From an uncultured Sphaerochaeta sp. (GTDB lineage Bacteria; Spirochaetota; Spirochaetia; Sphaerochaetales; Sphaerochaetaceae): a stretch of 64,000 nucleotides of DNA. The DNA lies in NCBI RefSeq assembly GCF_963667405.1, contig NZ_OY763408.1:1449757-1513756 (forward strand). Reading direction: 5' to 3'. How positions within the stretch are numbered: position 1 is the stretch's first letter; every line of letters starts with the position of its first letter. Of this stretch, positions 25,974 through 34,511 are shown in pieces. The position numbers and the translations under genes were made by a program. The notes below the pieces were generated by a model that had not been told where the DNA came from, did no database searches, and was given only the letters and a program-made list of their open reading frames with translations.

Positions 25974-27776
25974 TTAGTTGTTGCCGATACCCTTGTCAAT
26001 GGAAGCTCCGGTGAGCTTGTTGATCAAGAGGTTGAAGCCGACTACGATCACGACGATCATCAGGTTGATGGCGTTGGCATACTGGTTCCACCCCTTCTCG
26101 TTGTACTGGAACAGCAGTGTGGTCAGAATCCTGGTTGAAGGGGAAACAAGCAGGATGAACAGGCTCAATTCACGCATGCAGGAGATGAATGGCAGCAGAT
26201 AGCCGCTGATGAAGGTAGTCTTCTGGATCGGGAAAATGATGTGTGTCATCCGCTTCAGCCAGCCGACGCCCATGATGGTTCCCGCTTCCTCAATCTCTCC
26301 GGAGAGCTGGAGCATGGCGTTGATGCCGCTTCGGGAAGCAAAGGGAAGATACTTCACCGCACCGACAATCACCAACAGCCAGAACGATCCGTACAAGGCG
26401 GGAATGAAGCCTCTCCTGACAGCAAACATCGACAGGAAGATGGCCCCAAATGCCATGGAGGGCATGAGGTACGGGAAGAAGGTCAGGTTGTTGACCCACG
26501 TGGAAAGCTTCGAACCGCGACGTTTTGCAATAGCATACCCGCTGAGCATACCCACGGTCCCTGCAATGAGACTGATGATGACCGAGAGCTTGAGGCTGTT
26601 GGAAAGGCCGAGCCAGATGCTGGGATTGCGCAGGATGCCGGGCTCGCTGTTGGCGATGTCAGCCCTTCCCTGACCAATCCAGAACTCGGTGGTGAAATTG
26701 GAGAGTGAATAGTCACCGGGTGCCATGATGAAAGACTCGATGGCAAACGAGACCAGCGGAAGGATGGCTATCATCAGAAGGATTCCCACCAACAGGACCG
26801 TGAGCGGGGTGCGCGCCTTGCGCAGGTTGAACAGGCTGATGTTGGAGCTCTTGCCGGTTATGGTGGTATAGGATTTGCGTCTGCCGGTGATCCACTGGTT
26901 CAGCATGAGAATCCCCACACCGATGACGATCATGACCAAGGCCATGATATATCCGTAGCCTGGGTTCATCCCGTTGAGCGTGCGGAACATCTGGGTGGTC
27001 AGCACCTGAAAGCGTACCGGGCTGCCCAGGAACGCAGGAACGGCAAATGCGCTCATGGTCGAGGAGAAGACCAGAAGGAAAGTGGAGAGCAAGGCGGGCC
27101 TGACGATGGGGATGGTGACCTTTTGCATGATCTGCCAGCGATTGGCATGCAACAGCATGGCCGCTTCCTCAAGGTTTGCGTCCATGTTTCTGAGGATGCC
27201 TCCGATGAGGATGTAGGCAAAGGGTGCATAGTGCAGACCCTGCACCACGACGATGGGAAACAGGCCGTAGGCAAACCAGTTGGGTGTCTCTATCCCGGTA
27301 AAGACGGTGAAGAGCCCCGGGGCGCCCCCGATTCTTGAGTTTCGGAAAAAGTTGAGCCATGCCATGGCCAAGGTCCAGGCCGGCATGATGTAGGGAAACA
27401 CGAAGACGGTGGATATGAAAGCCTTCGCGCGGATATTGGTGCGGGTAACCGTCCAAGCAAAAAATCCTCCGATGAGGATGGCAAGCACACAGGACAGGAA
27501 AGCCACCACCATCGTGTTGACGAATGGTTCATAGAACGTCTTTTGGCTGGTAACCCCACTGGCAAACATCTTCGTCCAATGGTAGAGCGTCAAAGACCCA
27601 GCAGGTTTCTTGACAAACCTGACTTCCGACGAATGCACCGAGATGGTATCGAAGATGATGGTAACGAGGGGTACAAGCGTCAGATACCCCAGAACCACCA
27701 GCAACACCACCAGGATGATGTTATGAGGCTTACGAAAAAATGCCTTCACTTGATTGAGCTTGCTTTTGGCACTCAT
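25974..27776 (-). CDS. Iron(III)-type ABC transporter permease (FbpB-like, duplicated)
   Basis: The 600-residue membrane protein has about 12 helices in two homologous halves, each with an EAA loop that docks the ATPase: EEAAMLLHANRWQIMQKV in the first half and EEAGTIMGVGWLKRM in the second. The doubled permease is characteristic of ferric-iron (FbpB/SfuB/AfuB) importers. It lies downstream of the binding-protein gene, separated by a strong hairpin. Confidence 0.9.
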   Translation of the reverse strand: MSAKSKLNQVKAFFRKPHNIILVVLLVVLGYLTLVPLVTIIFDTISVHSSEVRFVKKPAGSLTLYHWTKMFASGVTSQKTFYEPFVNTMVVAFLSCVLAILIGGFFAWTVTRTNIRAKAFISTVFVFPYIMPAWTLAMAWLNFFRNSRIGGAPGLFTVFTGIETPNWFAYGLFPIVVVQGLHYAPFAYILIGGILRNMDANLEEAAMLLHANRWQIMQKVTIPIVRPALLSTFLLVFSSTMSAFAVPAFLGSPVRFQVLTTQMFRTLNGMNPGYGYIMALVMIVIGVGILMLNQWITGRRKSYTTITGKSSNISLFNLRKARTPLTVLLVGILLMIAILPLVSFAIESFIMAPGDYSLSNFTTEFWIGQGRADIANSEPGILRNPSIWLGLSNSLKLSVIISLIAGTVGMLSGYAIAKRRGSKLSTWVNNLTFFPYLMPSMAFGAIFLSMFAVRRGFIPALYGSFWLLVIVGAVKYLPFASRSGINAMLQLSGEIEEAGTIMGVGWLKRMTHIIFPIQKTTFISGYLLPFISCMRELSLFILLVSPSTRILTTLLFQYNEKGWNQYANAINLMIVVIVVGFNLLINKLTGASIDKGIGNN

Positions 27777-27797
27777 GCAACAGCTTCCTTACTAAAG

Positions 27798-27822
27798 AGC
27801 CTGCAGGGAAACCCTGCAGGCT
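27798..27822. other. Intercistronic hairpin between binding-protein and permease genes
   Basis: A perfect 11-base inverted repeat (AGCCTGCAGGG / CCCTGCAGGCT) with a three-base loop. No T-run follows in the direction of transcription, so it is more likely a 3'-end stabiliser or partial terminator that raises binding-protein mRNA over the permease mRNA, as described for other importer operons. Confidence 0.7.
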
Positions 27823-27842
27823 TCAATGATGGTCAGATTCGA

Positions 27843-28994
27843 TCAATACAGGTACTGGTTGAGGAACTCTTCCACTTCGGCGCGATTGTCGAAGCAGTAT
27901 GCACCCTCTTCCTCGACCAACAGTGGTGCCCATACCTCAAAGGGGAAGTCAATGTCTTCCTGGATCGGGTTATTGGGATTGGCACTGTAGGTTCCGCAGT
28001 CGGCGCCCCAGGGAGAAAATCCTTCCTCACTGAACAGATACTCGATGAAGAGCTTTGCAGCATGCGGGCTTCTTGCACTCTTTGCAACCAGTGCATAGAG
28101 GCTGTAGTAGAATCCTGCAAACGGTTCCATCTCCATGGCGGGCTTCAGGGCAAGGTTCTTGCTGGTTGCGTAGCGTGCCTTGGAATAGACAAAGAGGCCT
28201 ACCGGGGCATGCTCGCGCTTCTCGTTCTGTCCCTTGATGCCGACGTTCTCGGCAATGGTGGTGTCACTGGTACCGACGATCAGGTCATTCTCGTAGATTG
28301 CCTTGATCCACTCATACCCTGCATTGGGGGTGGTGAGGAAAATGTCCTTGCCGAAGTAGTTCTTGTATGCCGCTGCAATCTTTGCAGACCAGTAGTCATT
28401 GGTGATCATGGTAAGGAAGTTTGCGTTCACGCCTTCCTGGAACGGGTTCTTGAACATCAGGAGGCTCTTGTACTTCGGGTCGGCGAACTGCCAGATGTTG
28501 TAGTACGGGCTCTCATCAAGTCCCTCGTCGTTGTAGATGAACACCTTGTTGATGGCGAACACCTGCAAGGGATTCTGCATGTTTTTGGGAACAACGTCCT
28601 TGAGTGTGGGAGGCACATAGTTGTACAGGTAACCGGGTTCGATGAGCTCACCCACCAGACGACCGGCATCCTGGGCCAAGACGAAGTCTGCACCTGCAAC
28701 TCCTGCCTGGGCTTCCTTCGCAACCTTCTCGATCAACTCAAAATCCTTGAGGTTGGAGTATTCCACCTCAATACCATAGAGAGCCTTGAAACCGGCGGCA
28801 GCCTTTGCAATACGGCTGGAAGTGGCATAGACCACGACTTTTCCTTCTTCTTTTGCACGTGCAACCAGTTCATCATGGCTGATTTCCTCAACCACCGGGA
28901 CGGCGGCAGGAGCAGGAGCCTCTTGCTTTCCTGCGGCAAACAAGCCGAGGGGAAGCAGCAAGGCAATCAAAAACAGAACAGAGAGTTTTTTCAT
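27843..28994 (-). CDS. ABC transporter substrate-binding protein, iron(III)-type
   Basis: Periplasmic receptor of the importer. From the ATG at 28994 the 383-residue protein begins with a signal peptide (MKKLSVLFLIALLLPLGLFA) ending in an Ala-Ala-Gly-Lys-Gln region common in spirochaete binding proteins. There is no lipobox Cys, so signal peptidase I processing is expected. An Ala/Pro-rich linker follows, then the two-lobed domain with VVYATSSR at its start, like FbpA/AfuA relatives. Thiamine, phosphonate or polyamine uptake cannot be excluded. The extended -10 promoter upstream fits high expression. Confidence 0.85.
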   Translation of the reverse strand: MKKLSVLFLIALLLPLGLFAAGKQEAPAPAAVPVVEEISHDELVARAKEEGKVVVYATSSRIAKAAAGFKALYGIEVEYSNLKDFELIEKVAKEAQAGVAGADFVLAQDAGRLVGELIEPGYLYNYVPPTLKDVVPKNMQNPLQVFAINKVFIYNDEGLDESPYYNIWQFADPKYKSLLMFKNPFQEGVNANFLTMITNDYWSAKIAAAYKNYFGKDIFLTTPNAGYEWIKAIYENDLIVGTSDTTIAENVGIKGQNEKREHAPVGLFVYSKARYATSKNLALKPAMEMEPFAGFYYSLYALVAKSARSPHAAKLFIEYLFSEEGFSPWGADCGTYSANPNNPIQEDIDFPFEVWAPLLVEEEGAYCFDNRAEVEEFLNQYLY

Positions 28995-29042
28995 GACAGT
29001 CTCCTTTGGGCACAAATTCGAGCAGATTACCCACCCATTGGC

Positions 29043-29070
29043 AGTATACCATCGGTTTGTCCCGCCTCAA
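29043..29070 (-). promoter_or_regulatory. Promoter of the ABC importer operon
   Basis: Minus strand TTGAGG, 16 bases, TATACT with an upstream TGG that makes an extended -10. The start is expected about 40 bases before the ATG. No Fur-box-like palindrome is evident around it. Confidence 0.6.
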
Positions 29071-29106
29071 AGGAGAGGTTCTTGTCAATTTCTGCACACT
29101 CTACGC

Positions 29107-29146
29107 AAAAAGCCATCATCAGGAGGTACCCAATGATGGCTTTTTT
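29107..29146 (-). terminator. Terminator after trpS
   Basis: A 13-base stem, AAAAAGCCATCAT with ATGATGGCTTTTT, around a 13-base loop and with T-runs on both strands. It ends the ileS-to-trpS transcript and could work in both directions. A separate palindrome, GACACGTGTC, lies next to it at 29147-29156. Confidence 0.85.
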
Positions 29147-29164
29147 GACACGTGTCTTAAAAAA

Positions 29165-30157
29165 TCAGATGAGCACGTGCATCTTTTCCTTGATCTCATG
29201 GAGGTTCGCATTGCCCACCTCGTTCGCTTTCCTCGTGCCTTCCACGATCAGATCCCTTACCAAGGGGCGGTGGGAGTCGTAGTAAGCACGGCGCTCACGA
29301 ATCGGATCAAGCAGTGCATTGAGCACCTCGTTGAGCCGCTTTTTGCATGCCACACATCCGATCTGGGCGTTGCGGCAGCGATCGGCAATATCATCCTTCT
29401 CCTCAGGATTGAAGACACAATGATACTTGTAGACATTGCAGATTTCCGGAGTGCCGGGAATCTTGACCGTGATGCGAGCCGGGTCGGTGACCGCATTGCG
29501 CACCCGCTCCCATACCGTCTCCGGGGTATCGGAAAGATAGATGGCATTCCCAAGGCTCTTGCCCATCTTGGCATTGCCGTCGAGTCCGCTGAGCCGTCCG
29601 ACTGCACTGAGCTTGGCCTGAGGTTCCACGATGGAGGTCCCATACAGGTCATTGAACTTGCGTACGATCTTGCGGGCCAACTCGATGTGGGGAACCTGGT
29701 CCTCACCGACGGGAACCAAATCTGCGTTGCAGAACGTGATGTCGGCAGTCTGGCTTACCGGATAGCCGAGAAAGCCGTAGGTCAGGTCTGCATAGCCGTA
29801 ATTCTTCGCTTCCGTCTTGATCGTAGGGTTGTGCCTGAGTTGGTTGACCGTAACGATCATGGAGTAGAATACGGTGAGTTCTGCAATCGAAGTGATCTGG
29901 CTCTGCTGCACCAAGGTAACTTTTGCCGGGTCCAGCCCTACGGCAAGGTTATCGATGGCAACATCATAGATGCTGCTGTTGATAAGCTCAGGATTTTCAA
30001 AATGCGTTGTCAGGGCTTGGACATCAGCAAGCAAGATGAATGTATCATAGCTGTCCTGCAACTCCACCCTACTCTTGAGAGACCCTACATAGTGTCCCAG
30101 ATGCAGTTTTCCGGTGGTTCTGTCCCCGGTAAGGATTCTCTTCTGTTTTGCTTCCAC
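29165..30157 (-). CDS. trpS: Tryptophanyl-tRNA synthetase
   Basis: Charges tRNA-Trp. The 330-residue class I synthetase has the HIGH-type motif HLGHYVGSL near residue 20, the Trp-pocket region VPVGEDQVPHIELAR, and KMSKS in the form KMGKSLGNA. Length is typical. It is the last gene of the operon ileS - lipoprotein - zinc ribbon - trpS and is followed directly by a terminator. Confidence 0.95.
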   Translation of the reverse strand: MEAKQKRILTGDRTTGKLHLGHYVGSLKSRVELQDSYDTFILLADVQALTTHFENPELINSSIYDVAIDNLAVGLDPAKVTLVQQSQITSIAELTVFYSMIVTVNQLRHNPTIKTEAKNYGYADLTYGFLGYPVSQTADITFCNADLVPVGEDQVPHIELARKIVRKFNDLYGTSIVEPQAKLSAVGRLSGLDGNAKMGKSLGNAIYLSDTPETVWERVRNAVTDPARITVKIPGTPEICNVYKYHCVFNPEEKDDIADRCRNAQIGCVACKKRLNEVLNALLDPIRERRAYYDSHRPLVRDLIVEGTRKANEVGNANLHEIKEKMHVLI

Positions 30158-30161
30158 AACC

Positions 30162-30350
30162 TTACTCCTTCGTCGTATCCGTAGATTCTGTCTCCTCTAC
30201 GGGAATGGACGAAGAGGGAATATTCACCCGCATCATCGTGTGTTCCATATTGCAGGAAGGACAGATGGCAGGGGCCTCATGCTTGTCCAGGGACTGGACC
30301 AACTCCACCCGTGCCTTGCACAGCTGGCATTCATATTCATAGGAAGGCAT
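30162..30350 (-). CDS. FmdB-type zinc ribbon protein
   Basis: A 62-residue protein with the FmdB pattern: MPSYEYECQLCKAR followed by CPSCN, giving one C-x2-C ... C-x2-C zinc ribbon, and an acidic Ser/Thr-rich tail. The family is widespread, small and of unclear role, often proposed to be regulatory. It lies between the lipoprotein gene and trpS with only four bases to trpS. Confidence 0.85.
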   Translation of the reverse strand: MPSYEYECQLCKARVELVQSLDKHEAPAICPSCNMEHTMMRVNIPSSSIPVEETESTDTTKE

Positions 30351-30371
30351 CGCTTGGTTTCTCCTCTCGGC

Positions 30372-31256
30372 TTACAGCAATCCGGTCAGGCTCTTTTTGA
30401 GTAAGGCCATCTGCTCTTCGCCCAATTCCATATGTTTGATCGTTACCAGATCATCTTCTATCAAAAACATCTTCATCAGGTCGGATATCTTGTACGGCAC
30501 CTTTTCCCGCTTCAAGCGGGCCAGGTACCCGGTTCTTACCATCTGCGAAAGCGTATTGGCAAGCTTCGGGGTATCCATCGTGATGAAAGCATCCAAACTG
30601 TAGAGCCCTTGCTCGTCCCGATTGATCAACAGCAACATCACCTTGGCTTGGGTGATGACGGTATCGGGAAGATCAAGTCCCAAATCGAAAAACGTGCTGG
30701 GTTCCAAGGCATAGACTGCCAGGGAAGCATCAGCCATGGAAAGTGCAGTTTCCAGGTCAATGAGCGTTTGTTTCGAGTCGAAACGCTCATAGGCCTTCTC
30801 ATACGAAGCATTGGTGAAAAGCAACGTGTCGCGCTTGGGTACATGCAGGGAGATGGGACCCTCCTTCTGGGTGAAGTAGGAAACCCCATCATTGGTGGTC
30901 TGCTTCTCCAGCTCCGATGCATACAGCATACCGGTATTGATCAGGAACTTCGGATAATCACCCTTGACCACCCCATAGGCCTCAATCGTTTCCATCTCAA
31001 GCGGATACGCCGGGGAGCCGGGTTTGAGTGAAAGGGAAACCCGCTCCGCCCTTCTGGCAAACTCGTCAAGCCCGGAGAAAGCCAGAGCGACCATTTCCTG
31101 TTCCTTGACTGCATCCACGGTGACAACGATCACCCCTTCTTCTCCCATGGCCTGGAAGTCGAAATACGGGACTTTCGGGGCCCTCGTGGTAGCACAGGAA
31201 CTGAGAAACACAACGGCAAGGGCAAGAGATGAAGCAAACCTGACACATCTGCGCAT
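30372..31256 (-). CDS. Predicted lipoprotein, function unknown
   Basis: A 294-residue protein with a lipoprotein signal peptide ending in the lipobox LSSC (Cys about 21), so it should be exported and lipid-anchored. The rest is soluble alpha/beta without a motif I recognise. It contains two similar-looking TLIDLETALS and DTVITQAKVMLLLI helical stretches, but no clear repeat. It is embedded between ileS and the zinc ribbon gene, five bases after ileS. Confidence 0.75.
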   Translation of the reverse strand: MRRCVRFASSLALAVVFLSSCATTRAPKVPYFDFQAMGEEGVIVVTVDAVKEQEMVALAFSGLDEFARRAERVSLSLKPGSPAYPLEMETIEAYGVVKGDYPKFLINTGMLYASELEKQTTNDGVSYFTQKEGPISLHVPKRDTLLFTNASYEKAYERFDSKQTLIDLETALSMADASLAVYALEPSTFFDLGLDLPDTVITQAKVMLLLINRDEQGLYSLDAFITMDTPKLANTLSQMVRTGYLARLKREKVPYKISDLMKMFLIEDDLVTIKHMELGEEQMALLKKSLTGLL

Positions 31257-31260
31257 GGAC

Positions 31261-34200
31261 CTATTCCTTCTCTACACGCAACCTCACGATATGATCCCCA
31301 CAATCAAACCCATCACCCTCCAGTGTACTGAAGGATAGCGAATTGGACAACGTTTCTTTTGCAATGGTCGGACCAAAGTTCGCAAAGACCCGCTGTACCA
31401 CCTCATCCCCATCGTAGGTGAGCGCAATGCGGTCTGAGACCTCAAAACCACTCTCCTTTCGCAGGTTCTGGATGGAACGGACGATATCACGGGCAATGCC
31501 TTCCTCAAGCAGAGCTTCGGTGACCTTGGTGTCGAAACCAACGGTCAAGGAGCCTTCGTTGAGCACCTTCACCCCTTCCATCTCCGTCCTTTGCACGATG
31601 ATCTCATCCTTGCTGATGGATATCTCGCCGTTCGAGTAGGAGATGCTATGGTCCTTTCCATCCAACAGGGAAGCAATGACCGACCCTGAAAGATCGGCAA
31701 TGATGGAAGCAACTTCCTTCATGTCCTTGCCGAGCTTGCTGCCAAGGACCTTGAAGTTTGCCTTTGCGCTGTAGCTTACCAAGGCACTCTCATCCTGCTC
31801 GATGTGCACTTCCTTGACGTTGAGCTCCTCGGCGATGATACTCTCCATCTTGCCCAGAATCTCACGTTCCTCAGTTTCCCGGTCCACCAGGAAGAGCTTT
31901 TGCAATGGCTGGCGGATCTTCAGGTTGTTGGAAGCCCTGAGAGCCCGGCCCATGGCAATTGCCTTCTGGGTGAGGGACATCTCTTTTTCCAAGGTGAAGT
32001 CACGCTCGGCTTCCTGATACTCAGGGTACATGCACAGGTGGATGCTCTCATCCATTGCTTCCGTCTTGAGGTTCTGGTAGATATCCTCGGTGGTGAACGG
32101 AATGATCGGGGCAGCAACCTTGATGAAGGTCATCAGGACCTTGTACAGGGTATCATAAGCCTGTTTCTTGTCCGTGTCGTTTTCACCTTTCCAGAACCGC
32201 CTGCGGCTGCGGCGGATATACCAGTTGTTCAACTCATCAATGAAAGGTACAAAGAACGCGCAGGCTTTCTGGATATCGTAGGCATCAAATGCGGAAGTCA
32301 CTTCCTGCACGAAGCGTTGCGTTGCACTGGTGATCCAGCGGTCCATCGGGTTGGTGAGATCCTCATAGGCGGTCTCGGAAGGCACATAGCCATCGATGTT
32401 CGCATAGGTGACAAAGAACGAATAGGCATTCCACAAGGGGATGATCAAAGTCTTGAGGACATCCTTGACCGTCTCTTCGCTGAACTTCAGATCCTCAGCC
32501 CGCACGACTGCCGAGTTCATCAAGGCAAAGCGCAACGAGTCGGCACCATACTGGCGTACGATTTCCATGGGATCGGTATAGTTGCGTTCACTCTTGCTGA
32601 GCTTCTTGCCCTCTGCGTTCAGCACGATTCCGTTGGTGATGCAGTGGGTGAATGCGGGTTTGTCCCACAAGCCTGCAGCAATGACGGTCAGGGTATAGAA
32701 CCATCCACGAGTCTGATCGAGGCCCTCACAGATGAAATCCGCAGGGAAGTGTTCCTCAAAATACTCCTTGTTCTCGAACGGATAGTGCAGCTGTGCATAG
32801 GGCATGGATCCGGATTCGAACCAGCAGTCGAGTACATCACCGATGCGGCGCATGGTACCCTTGCCGTCGGGGCTGGGCCAGGTGAGGTCGTCGATGAAGT
32901 GCTTGTGCAGGTCATCCACTTTCTGCCCGCATTTCTCTTCCAGCTCGGCGCGGCTGCCGATTACCTCAAGGTATTCGCTGCCGTCACACTTCCAGATGGG
33001 AATCGGGTTGCCCCAGAATCGGTTGCGGCTGATGGCCCAATCACGTGCACCTTCCAGCCACTTGCCGAAACGGCCTGCCTTCAGGTGTTCAGGAACCCAG
33101 GTGATCTGCTCATTGGCAGTGAGCATCATGGACTTGATCTTTTCCACATTGACGAACCAGCAGCTCAGAGCCCGGTAAATCAAGGGTTTCTTGGTGCGGT
33201 AACAGAAGGGATAGGGGTGCAGGAAGTTCTCGCGCTTGACCAACAGTCCATGTTCCTTCAGATAGGCGATGATATCCTTGTCGGTATCCTTTACGAAACG
33301 ACCTTGGAAATCAGGAACCTCACCGGTGAACTTGCACTCCTCATCAACCGGGCACACTACCGGAATTCCGGTGCCCTTGAGCACCTGGTAGTCGTCCTCA
33401 CCAAAGCCGGGAGCGGTATGAACGATGCCGCAGCCATCTTCGGTGGTCACATAGTCGCCGTTGACGCACACAAAGGCACCCTGCTCCTTGAGGGAGGCGA
33501 AGTACGGGAAGAGCGGCTGATAGCGCATGCCCTTGTAGAAGGAACCTTTTTGCTCATCCACAATCTCATAGGTAGAGGCATCCTTGTAGTAGTGCTCCAG
33601 ACGGCCTTTCCCCAGGATGTAGTAGTTGTTGTCAGTCTTGTCGTGCACCTTGACATAGTCGATGTCAGGTCCGAAGGCAAGGGCAAGGTTGGAGGGCAAT
33701 GTCCAAGGCGTGGTTGTCCAGGCAAGGAAGTACGTGTCCTTCTGCCCATCAACGGCAAAACGCACGGTGACGGCCTGGTCGATCACATCCTGATACCCGC
33801 CGAGGTTGACCTCGAAATTGGAGAGCGGACTCGCCAAGGCAGGGCTGTACGGAAGGATATTGTACCCTTCATAGATGAAGCCCTTCTCATAGAGGGTCTT
33901 GAACACCCACCAGATGGATTCCATATAGTTGGTATCCATGGTGCGATACCCGTGTTCCCAGTCGACCCAGCGACCCATCCTGTTGATGGTGGTCTGCCAC
34001 TCGCTGGTGTAACGCAGTACGATGGAGCGGCACTGCTCGTTGAACTTTGCAACCCCGTAATTCACCACGTTTGAGTAGCCGCTGATGCCCAGCGACTTTT
34101 CCATCTCATATTCTACGGGAAGGCCATGACAGTCCCAGCCGAAGCCACGTCTGACACGCTTGCCCTTCATGGTCTGGTAGCGGGGAATGGCATCCTTGAT

Positions 34201-34389
34201 GGTTCCAGGAACCAAGTGGCCGAAATGAGGAAGGCCGGTGGCAAACGGAGGGCCGTCATAGAACACATATTCGTTCTCCTCAGACCTTGTTTCGATTGAT
34301 TTCTTGAAAATATCCTCTGTCTCCCAAAAGGACAGAACATTCTCTTCCATCTGAGGGAAATCCACTTTGGTAGTTACTGGACGAAACAT
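31261..34389 (-). CDS. ileS: Isoleucyl-tRNA synthetase, eukaryote-like type
   Basis: Charges tRNA-Ile and edits Val. The 1,042-residue class I synthetase has the HIGH motif as PPFATGLPHFGHL, the editing domain in the first half, and KMSKS as KKLSKSERNY near residue 600. An anticodon-binding domain and a long C-terminal part complete it. The length, the PPFATGLPHFGHLVPGTIK region and the absence of the C-terminal Zn-binding Cys cluster typical of the Escherichia coli form point to the type 2 (eukaryote-like) enzyme. This type is known in spirochaetes and is often insensitive to mupirocin. Confidence 0.95.
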   Translation of the reverse strand: MFRPVTTKVDFPQMEENVLSFWETEDIFKKSIETRSEENEYVFYDGPPFATGLPHFGHLVPGTIKDAIPRYQTMKGKRVRRGFGWDCHGLPVEYEMEKSLGISGYSNVVNYGVAKFNEQCRSIVLRYTSEWQTTINRMGRWVDWEHGYRTMDTNYMESIWWVFKTLYEKGFIYEGYNILPYSPALASPLSNFEVNLGGYQDVIDQAVTVRFAVDGQKDTYFLAWTTTPWTLPSNLALAFGPDIDYVKVHDKTDNNYYILGKGRLEHYYKDASTYEIVDEQKGSFYKGMRYQPLFPYFASLKEQGAFVCVNGDYVTTEDGCGIVHTAPGFGEDDYQVLKGTGIPVVCPVDEECKFTGEVPDFQGRFVKDTDKDIIAYLKEHGLLVKRENFLHPYPFCYRTKKPLIYRALSCWFVNVEKIKSMMLTANEQITWVPEHLKAGRFGKWLEGARDWAISRNRFWGNPIPIWKCDGSEYLEVIGSRAELEEKCGQKVDDLHKHFIDDLTWPSPDGKGTMRRIGDVLDCWFESGSMPYAQLHYPFENKEYFEEHFPADFICEGLDQTRGWFYTLTVIAAGLWDKPAFTHCITNGIVLNAEGKKLSKSERNYTDPMEIVRQYGADSLRFALMNSAVVRAEDLKFSEETVKDVLKTLIIPLWNAYSFFVTYANIDGYVPSETAYEDLTNPMDRWITSATQRFVQEVTSAFDAYDIQKACAFFVPFIDELNNWYIRRSRRRFWKGENDTDKKQAYDTLYKVLMTFIKVAAPIIPFTTEDIYQNLKTEAMDESIHLCMYPEYQEAERDFTLEKEMSLTQKAIAMGRALRASNNLKIRQPLQKLFLVDRETEEREILGKMESIIAEELNVKEVHIEQDESALVSYSAKANFKVLGSKLGKDMKEVASIIADLSGSVIASLLDGKDHSISYSNGEISISKDEIIVQRTEMEGVKVLNEGSLTVGFDTKVTEALLEEGIARDIVRSIQNLRKESGFEVSDRIALTYDGDEVVQRVFANFGPTIAKETLSNSLSFSTLEGDGFDCGDHIVRLRVEKE

Positions 34390-34425
34390 ACTTACTCCTC
34401 ATATCTATGCAGTCGCATGACTGCC

Positions 34426-34454
34426 ATTCTATTCATAATGGCTTCAAATGACAA
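34426..34454 (-). promoter_or_regulatory. ileS operon promoter
   Basis: Minus strand TTGTCA, 17 bases, TAGAAT. A six-base-pair hairpin, GCAGTC/GACTGC (34409-34424), lies at the expected transcript start and a GAGGAGT ribosome site precedes the ATG. No T-box leader is present. Confidence 0.65.
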
Positions 34455-34511
34455 CCTTCAGGGCGGGTTTTTCCCGTTGACCTTCTCTCTTTGTCACGCT
34501 ACTGTCTGAGT

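Noticed and set aside
29147-29156. GACACGTGTC palindrome as an operator
   Set aside because: It lies between the trpS stop and its terminator, where no promoter is expected; a ten-base palindrome alone is weak evidence.
27543-29282. Plus-strand open frame of about 579 codons
   Set aside because: Antisense to the substrate-binding protein; no domain features, and it crosses the promoter and terminator seen there.
31804-34074. Plus-strand open frame of about 756 codons
   Set aside because: Antisense to ileS; a by-product of codon bias in a long conserved gene.
34390-34511. T-box or other aminoacyl-tRNA leader before ileS
   Set aside because: The leader after the promoter is only about 30 bases and has no T-box sequence or antiterminator structure.
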